Positions 17,520-23,733 of a stretch of 23,733 nt of DNA are shown piece after piece. The first letter of the stretch is position 1. Each line of letters opens with the position of its first letter. The translations under genes and the position numbers were made by a program. The notes beneath the pieces were generated by a model. It was given only the letters and a program-made list of their open reading frames with translations. It was not told the origin of the DNA and did no database searches. Source of the DNA: a virus; the IMG/VR virus record IMGVR_UViG_3300023179_000511, positions 1 through 23,733 of that record; one strand, 5' to 3'.

Positions 17520-18722
17520 ATGGCCATTTACAAAATATTTCCTACTCAGGATACTACTTTATATTGTGCTTATTCAACTATGAATACTGGGTTAGATGCT
17601 ATATTAGAAGTATCTAACAAATTAAGTTTAGATGGGTCTCCTCAAGTAGCTAGATATTTAATTAAATTTGATCAAGATGAAATTTTAGATATATATTCTA
17701 ATAAAATAGGTAATAATCAATATAATATATATTTTAAAAATTTTATTGCTGAAGCTCAAGGTTTAAATCAAAATACTACCTTAGAAATTCTCCCTGTTGC
17801 TCAATCTTGGAATAATGGTACAGGATATTATTTAGATAATCCAAAAGAAAAAGATGGAGCTTCTTGGAAATTTGCTAATTTTGATGGGTCAGGAGCCTGG
17901 GCTCTTTCAGGTTCATATGTAAATACTTCTGGTCAAATATTTTTTACTAGTTCTTTTAGTAATATTTGTGGTGGAATTGGTGGAGGAAATTGGTTTTATG
18001 ATGCATCTGGAAGTTTATATGTAGCTATAGGATATGTTGTTCCTGGATATGTTCTTTCCCAATTAGCTTTTAGTGGATCATCTAATATTCAATTTAATTT
18101 ACGTGATACTAAAGATATAGAAGCTAATGTAACCAATACAGTCAATGCTTGGTTTTCAGGATCTATTCCAAATTATGGATTTATAGTTAAATTAACTGGT
18201 TCTCAAGAATTTAATTCTAGCCAATATATTCAACCTATATTCAAATACTATAGTGTTGATACAAATACTATTTATCCTCCATGTTTAGAATTTAGATGGA
18301 GAGACTACTCAACAATATTAACAGGATCAGCTACTAGTAGCATTGTTAATACAGTTGACTTAAAAATGTCTTTATCTGAAAATCCAGGGGTATTTTATCC
18401 TACTAGTAAAAATAGATTTTATATAAATGTAAGTCCTTTATATCCAACTAGAACATACCAAACATCATCATTATTTACTAATTTAAATTATTTACCAACT
18501 TCTTCATACTATGCCATAAAAGACTTGGCTACTAATGAATATGTTATTAACTTCGATGACAATTATACTCAAATTAGTTCTGATACTAATGGAAATTATT
18601 TTGATGTTTATATGAGTGGACTTGAACCAGAAAGATATTATTCAATTTTAATTAAAACTAATATCAATGGTTCTACTAAAATTTTTGATGATAATTATTA
18701 TTTTAAAGTTATAAATGGATGA
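17520..18722 (+). CDS. Beta-rich virion protein, DNRLRE-like N terminus
   Basis: A 400-residue protein. It opens with FPTQDTTLYCAYSTMNTGLD, then LEVSN and RYLIKFDQDEI, the (D/N)xT...N.G....L.V...(R)(Y/L)L(I/L)(K/R)FD plan of DNRLRE-type beta-sandwich domains. The middle is rich in Gly, Ser and aromatic residues; the C terminus (INFDDNYTQISS, YMSGLEPERYYSILIKT) looks like a second beta-sandwich. Position between gp6 and a gp7-like protein suggests a baseplate-peripheral or fibre-attachment role. It ends with an ATGA overlap to the next gene. Confidence 0.65.
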   Translation: MAIYKIFPTQDTTLYCAYSTMNTGLDAILEVSNKLSLDGSPQVARYLIKFDQDEILDIYSNKIGNNQYNIYFKNFIAEAQGLNQNTTLEILPVAQSWNNGTGYYLDNPKEKDGASWKFANFDGSGAWALSGSYVNTSGQIFFTSSFSNICGGIGGGNWFYDASGSLYVAIGYVVPGYVLSQLAFSGSSNIQFNLRDTKDIEANVTNTVNAWFSGSIPNYGFIVKLTGSQEFNSSQYIQPIFKYYSVDTNTIYPPCLEFRWRDYSTILTGSATSSIVNTVDLKMSLSENPGVFYPTSKNRFYINVSPLYPTRTYQTSSLFTNLNYLPTSSYYAIKDLATNEYVINFDDNYTQISSDTNGNYFDVYMSGLEPERYYSILIKTNINGSTKIFDDNYYFKVING

Positions 18723-19072
18723 GTGAAAATATATCATTTAATAGTCCTAATACATATGATAAAAATTCTTATACTAAATTGATAAATACTTCATTTAATC
18801 AATTAGGGGTTAAACCTATTCAAGAACAAATTAATCAACAACCAACTGTAAATGAATTTTTTAATATGTATAATGAAATGTTTTATCAAATACCTGAATT
18901 AGGATCTACTAATTCACACGAGTATTTAATTAAAAAAAGTAGTGAATATATAAATTTTGAAACTAATCAAGAAGAAATAATCGCGTTGCAAAATGAAATA
19001 GCTCAATTAAGAACTGATTTACTTGATTCTCAAAAACAAGTTATAGAACTACAAATATCTTCATCTATTTAA
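18719..19072 (+). CDS. Small virion protein with C-terminal coiled coil
   Basis: A 117-residue protein. The N-terminal part is Asn/Gln-rich with ELGSTNSHEYLIKKSSEYI; the last 35 residues (EEIIALQNEIAQLRTDLL then SQKQVIELQ) show clear heptads of a coiled coil. It may mediate trimer or wedge contacts. Start at 18719 overlaps the previous stop (ATGA); the following gene begins 5 bases after its stop. Confidence 0.65.
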   Translation: MSENISFNSPNTYDKNSYTKLINTSFNQLGVKPIQEQINQQPTVNEFFNMYNEMFYQIPELGSTNSHEYLIKKSSEYINFETNQEEIIALQNEIAQLRTDLLDSQKQVIELQISSSI

Positions 19073-19077
19073 ATATA

Positions 19078-22000
19078 ATGGCAACAGAAGTAAACTCTTT
19101 AAGTTATTTAGATTATGTTTTTCAAAGTTACAATGATCTCCCTTTAACTAGTTTTAATAGTGTTGATAATATTTCAACATTAACTACTTCAAGTTATATA
19201 GAATTTTTTATTTATGATAATAATAAAAATATACTTGAAGAAGATTATAATTTTATAAACTACACAGTTAGAAATCAAAAACAAGTTTTTTCTGAAGACA
19301 GTCCTTTTATAAACGATATAATTATTGATCCTGAAGAATCTTTAACAAATTTAGGATATGATGTAGGACAATATAATGCTTATTATAATTTTTTAAATAA
19401 AAAAATAGGTTCCCCCCAAGAACAACTTTTTATTAAAGAAATTTCTTTTGATAGAACTGAAATAAGATTAGATAGTATTTCCTTTTCAATAATATCATTA
19501 GTTGATAGTGTTACTCAATTTATTCAAGAAAGAGAAAATTCTTTATATTTTGTAGATTTTTGTTTAAATTTTGGAAGTAATAGATTAGTTATTGCTAATA
19601 ATATTGCTTTAGATACTAGTGATTCTGAAAATCCTACTATTTTAATTAAATTATACCAACCATTACCCCAAGATTTTAATATAAATTCTCAATTATGGAT
19701 TGTTACGTATCTTAGTACTCCTGTTGTTTATCAAGTTACATTTGAAGATATTATAGTTGTTCCTGATAACTTTATACGGCTTAATGGTCCAAATTTTAAT
19801 TTAAATATTAAAGATCAAATAAATAATTCTACTGTATTTTTAGATTATAATACTTTAACTTCAACAACTTTAACTAGTTCCCTTAATCAATTAAATAGCT
19901 TATTAGAAGAAAAAGAAATTGATATTAATATAGACTATACTGAATTTTTTAATTTTACCCATTTTAGCTCAGCTAAAACTAGATTAGAAAATTTTTATCA
20001 TAAAGTTAGTTTAATAGAAGATTATTCTTCTTCTATTGCTAATTTAAATGGAGTTATTTTAACTCCAAATGTTAGTAATAGTATAGCTTTATATGAAACT
20101 GAAATAAATAATATTATAACAAATTTTGATGGTTATGATTATTATCTATATTATTCAAGTGGATCTTGGGCATGGCCTAAATTAACTACTGAACCTCCTT
20201 ACATATTAGCTGCAACAGGTAGTATATTAGTAAATAATTGGTATCCAAATTTAATTTTATCTGCTTCTAATTTTGATGAATTAAACCAAAATAATCTTTA
20301 CTACGCTATCCCTGAATATTTAAGAAATGACCCCGCTAACCAGCCTTATGAATTATTTGTAAATATGGTTAGCCAGTTTTATGATAATATTTGGGTTTAT
20401 TATAAAGATGTTACCGAAAAATATAACGCTGATAACCGTTTAGAATATGGTATTTCAAAAGATATAGTAGCAGATGCAATACGTGATTTTGGAATTAAAT
20501 TATATCAAAACAATTTCTCAATCCAGGATTTATACACAGCATTTTTAGGTTTAACCCCTGAAGGTGGATTATTCCCCTTTCCTAATATTACAGGTTCACT
20601 TCCAACTCCTAGTGGATTTGAATATGTTGATACTTTAATATCTGCCTCTAACGATTATATGCCGTTAGACGACGTAAATAAATCGTTATACAAACGAATC
20701 TATCATAATTTACCGTACTTATTAAAGGCAAAAGGTACCCTACCAGGTTTACGCACTTTAATCACTTCATATGGTATTCCTGATACTGTGTTAAGAATTA
20801 AAGAATATGGAGGTAAAGATAAAGTTAATGTAAACGATTGGGATTATTGGCAAGATACTTTTAATTATGCTTTTTACACAACAGGAAGCAATTCAATTTT
20901 TTCTAATTGGAAATTAAACCCAAATTGGAATTCTCCTGATAGTGTTCCTGCTACTTTAGCTTTTAGATTTAAAACAGAAGGTTTACCTACATCATCTATT
21001 CCATATTCCCAAAGTTTATGGTATACTGATACTTATTCTTCTATTGTACTGCAATATACAGGATCAGGATATGCTACTGGTTCCTATTCAGGCTCAATTA
21101 TTGATCCGTATTATCAATATGCTAACTTAGTTTTTTACCCTGATCCGACAACATACCCAGGATCATCTGCTAGCATATATCTACCATTTTTTAATGGTGG
21201 TTGGTGGTCTGTAATGGTAACTCGTAATGGAAATGATTTTAATTTATATGCTGGTAATAACATATATGAAGGGGGAGATAATGGAACTCTGTTAGGATTT
21301 TATTCTTCTTCATCTATAAACGAAGATTCAACATTTTGGACTTTAGGTTCAAATGTAACTTTTACCTCCCAAAACCCAGCTATTCCTGGTGGGTTATATG
21401 AATCATTTTCTGGTTCATTACAAGAAATTAGATACTATAATACCGTAATAAGTGAAAGTGTATTTAAGGATTATATAATGAATCCTCATTCTATTGAAGG
21501 TAATTTTCTTAATTCTTCCCCAGATAATTTAGCTTTTAGAGCACCTTTAGGAGGAGAATTATATACTGGTTCTGTTTCTATACACCCAAAAGTTACTGGT
21601 TCTTGGACTGCAACAAGTTCATTTAATTTTGATAGTGATTTTGTTTATGGTAATCCTCCAACATTTAATCCTAACACAGAATATTTCTTTGTAGATCAAC
21701 CTCTTGCAGGTATTAAAAACGCTGTATCTGATAAAATTAGAATAGAAAATAGTGTAATTCCTTCCGGAGATACTTTATCTGCTTTTAGAACTTTATCCCA
21801 AAATTCAGAAATTAGTCAAAGTTATACTGCAAATACAAATTTACTTGAAGTAGCATTTTCACCTCAAGATGAAATAAATGATGATATTGCTGATCAAATT
21901 GGATATTATAATATTGGAGAATTTATAGGTGACCCAAGATTTAGATCTTCTTCTGCTTTATCATACCCTGAATTAGATACTTTACGAAATGCTTATTTTG

Positions 22001-23733
22001 AAAAATATACTAAAAATTATAATTTAAATGACTATATCCGTTTAATTAAATTTTTTGATAACTCGTTATTCAAGATGATTAAAGATTTTGTACCTGTACG
22101 TACAAGTCTTGCTTCAGGTATTGTAATTAAACAACATATTCTTGAAAGAAACAGATATCCTCAACCACAGGTAGATAATTATTCAACTATAGCATACACT
22201 ACTAGTGGATCAAATAATAACATTCCATTTACTTTTCAAAATATTGTAGTTTCTGGAACATTAGCCCCTCAATGGAATAATTATCAACTAGGAACTGTAC
22301 AAAATTTTAATGGGGGGTCTGCGGGAGTATTTAACCCATATAATAGCGTTTTAACTTCTCCTTATGGAGCAAATGGTACTGGGCCAAATAACATATATTT
22401 TTTAACCCAAAGTTGGGTTGAAAGTATTCCTACCCTTTCAGGGTCTGCACTTGTATTGCATAGTACTCAAGATGAATTTTATAATGGTGAATTTAGTGGG
22501 TCTGTTTTAACAGTAACTACTCAAAGTTTACATACTCCATACAAAATCTATTATGAATCTTTTGCATATAAACATGTTCATTACAACTATACTACCCTAG
22601 AAATAGCTAATGGAACATTTGATTCAAATTTTATTAATAATGTAACATCTCCTAAAAATGGAGAAATATTTTTTTTAAATGTAAAAGAAAATTTTCCATT
22701 ACCAAACCCTCATATAGGTACTAAATATTTAAAAATTTCTAAATTTGACTGTAATGGAAATGATGCTACTATTCCTTTAGGCCAAATAGATACCTTATAT
22801 ATAAATAACGTTTATACTCCTACTTCAGGATATTATGAATATAAGGTATTAGTTATAAATGATCAACCTAATTATTATCTTTATAAAGTATTAAATAATA
22901 ATCTCCTTATAATAAATGGAATTTCTCCAAACCAAGTTTTAAATTATACTGTTTCTGCTTCTAATGCAGGAACGTTTATCCCATTATCAACTACAATTCC
23001 AACTACTTTTACTTCATATGGTAGTGTATCTGGAAATGCTTTAGGATATTTTAATAGCACTACAGGAATCCATACTTTAGAAAATACTCCAAATACTCCT
23101 TTATCAATAACAGGATCTGTTTCTATTGGTGGTACAGGTACTGGTAAATTTAATATAAGTTTACTTCGTCAAGGGGTATCTACCGCTTTATCAACGGTTA
23201 ATGTTTCTGCTGGATCTTCTTATTCAATTTCTTCTTCATATTATGGATTACAAGGAGATCAAATTTATTTAGATGCTACTCGAGGAACAGGTTCACCCCA
23301 ATTTACAAATGGTAGTTTATTACTTACTCAAAGCGGAGCAGTAAGTTCTTCAAATTGTGAATTTGTAATTTTTGAACCATACATTACAGAACCTAATTAT
23401 TACTACAGTAATTATAATCCTGTAATGAATAATATTAATGAAGCTCGTTCAAGTATTAAATACGAAGAAGTTTCATATAACCCTGGAATTCAAACTCCAT
23501 CAAATTTTGCTCAAATAATTAGTGGAAGTGCGATTAAAGCAGATGTTCAAGATTCAAATTATTCTTCTAAACGTGTTATTAATCCACGTTATGATGGTGT
23601 AAAATCAACTTCTCAACAATTAAATGTTTGGACTCCTGGTGATAATGGAACATATGGTAAGACACCAACAGTAGATAGTTTAAAAACAATGGTAGCTTAT
23701 TGTGATTGGATTGGAGGATGGCCCCCTGAAATG
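19078..23733 (+). CDS. Giant baseplate wedge protein, gp7/P2-gpI-like, with LamG-like domain (3' incomplete)
   Basis: Open for 1552 codons from ATG 19078 to the window edge without a stop, so partial. Residues about 300-340 include YTEFFNFTHFSSAKTRLENF, a motif I associate with T4-type marine phage virion proteins. About 410-470 holds YYAIPEYLRNDPANQPYELF and DNIWVYYKDVTEKYNADNR; about 530-570 has YKRIYHNLPYLLKAKGTLPG with LITSYGIP, like the tail-protein-I (P2 gpI) core. About 627-805 is a LamG/concanavalin-like beta domain ending LQEIRYYNTVISESVF. At about 1000-1025 is FKMIKDFVPVRTSLASGIVI followed by HILERNR. The C-terminal part has QDSNYSSKRVINPRYDG. gp7 caps gp6 in the wedge, which fits the order gp25-gp6-this. 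Confidence 0.7.
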   Translation, partial: MATEVNSLSYLDYVFQSYNDLPLTSFNSVDNISTLTTSSYIEFFIYDNNKNILEEDYNFINYTVRNQKQVFSEDSPFINDIIIDPEESLTNLGYDVGQYNAYYNFLNKKIGSPQEQLFIKEISFDRTEIRLDSISFSIISLVDSVTQFIQERENSLYFVDFCLNFGSNRLVIANNIALDTSDSENPTILIKLYQPLPQDFNINSQLWIVTYLSTPVVYQVTFEDIIVVPDNFIRLNGPNFNLNIKDQINNSTVFLDYNTLTSTTLTSSLNQLNSLLEEKEIDINIDYTEFFNFTHFSSAKTRLENFYHKVSLIEDYSSSIANLNGVILTPNVSNSIALYETEINNIITNFDGYDYYLYYSSGSWAWPKLTTEPPYILAATGSILVNNWYPNLILSASNFDELNQNNLYYAIPEYLRNDPANQPYELFVNMVSQFYDNIWVYYKDVTEKYNADNRLEYGISKDIVADAIRDFGIKLYQNNFSIQDLYTAFLGLTPEGGLFPFPNITGSLPTPSGFEYVDTLISASNDYMPLDDVNKSLYKRIYHNLPYLLKAKGTLPGLRTLITSYGIPDTVLRIKEYGGKDKVNVNDWDYWQDTFNYAFYTTGSNSIFSNWKLNPNWNSPDSVPATLAFRFKTEGLPTSSIPYSQSLWYTDTYSSIVLQYTGSGYATGSYSGSIIDPYYQYANLVFYPDPTTYPGSSASIYLPFFNGGWWSVMVTRNGNDFNLYAGNNIYEGGDNGTLLGFYSSSSINEDSTFWTLGSNVTFTSQNPAIPGGLYESFSGSLQEIRYYNTVISESVFKDYIMNPHSIEGNFLNSSPDNLAFRAPLGGELYTGSVSIHPKVTGSWTATSSFNFDSDFVYGNPPTFNPNTEYFFVDQPLAGIKNAVSDKIRIENSVIPSGDTLSAFRTLSQNSEISQSYTANTNLLEVAFSPQDEINDDIADQIGYYNIGEFIGDPRFRSSSALSYPELDTLRNAYFEKYTKNYNLNDYIRLIKFFDNSLFKMIKDFVPVRTSLASGIVIKQHILERNRYPQPQVDNYSTIAYTTSGSNNNIPFTFQNIVVSGTLAPQWNNYQLGTVQNFNGGSAGVFNPYNSVLTSPYGANGTGPNNIYFLTQSWVESIPTLSGSALVLHSTQDEFYNGEFSGSVLTVTTQSLHTPYKIYYESFAYKHVHYNYTTLEIANGTFDSNFINNVTSPKNGEIFFLNVKENFPLPNPHIGTKYLKISKFDCNGNDATIPLGQIDTLYINNVYTPTSGYYEYKVLVINDQPNYYLYKVLNNNLLIINGISPNQVLNYTVSASNAGTFIPLSTTIPTTFTSYGSVSGNALGYFNSTTGIHTLENTPNTPLSITGSVSIGGTGTGKFNISLLRQGVSTALSTVNVSAGSSYSISSSYYGLQGDQIYLDATRGTGSPQFTNGSLLLTQSGAVSSSNCEFVIFEPYITEPNYYYSNYNPVMNNINEARSSIKYEEVSYNPGIQTPSNFAQIISGSAIKADVQDSNYSSKRVINPRYDGVKSTSQQLNVWTPGDNGTYGKTPTVDSLKTMVAYCDWIGGWPPEM

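Overview
This window looks like part of a strictly lytic, T4-type contractile-tailed phage (myovirus) genome that is very AT-rich. A Bacteroidota host is my best guess. The genes lack Shine-Dalgarno sites and start after A-rich leaders such as AATAAAGGTTATG. The repeated promoter box TATATTnA resembles the Bacteroidota -7 element TAnnTTTG. Every gene I accept is on the + strand. No tRNA, integrase, insertion sequence or CRISPR array was seen.

Region 1 (1-5667) is an array of about 20 very small genes (14-137 codons). Most have their own copy of one promoter motif: TTCGTATATT, 4 nt, then GTATAAT, followed by an A-rich leader. This is the usual look of an early host-takeover region. It holds tandem paralogues (168 and 441), a zinc-finger-like protein, several one-helix membrane peptides, and two multi-AT-hook proteins. 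A two-gene module (membrane peptide plus AT-hook protein) occurs twice, about 2.36 kb apart. Two classical terminators and three copies of a covarying GNRA-capped hairpin separate some cassettes. The most unusual signal is a run of 977 bases (3638-4614) with no cytosine at all on the + strand, covering genes, promoters and spacers. A second C-free run of 254 bases lies at 2120-2373. Proteins inside the runs therefore contain no Ala, Pro, Thr, His or Gln.

Region 2 (5668-9478) begins with a gene-less junction of about 300 bp and continues with small hypothetical proteins, membrane peptides, a DCGC-type small protein, a T5orf172 (GIY-YIG-like) protein and other conserved phage proteins.

Region 3 (9496-11280) holds an HD-domain phosphohydrolase, a membrane-anchored small protein and a gp55-like late sigma factor.

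Region 4 (11309-23733) is a late baseplate module: a gp5-like central spike without lysozyme domain, a DUF5675-like protein, a large virion protein, gp25, gp6 (baseplate J family), a DNRLRE-like beta protein, a small coiled-coil protein, and a gene open for 1552 codons at the window edge. That last gene is probably gp7/P2-gpI-like with an embedded LamG-like domain. An octamer TATTTATA sits upstream of the late transcription units and is a candidate late promoter for the gp55-like factor.
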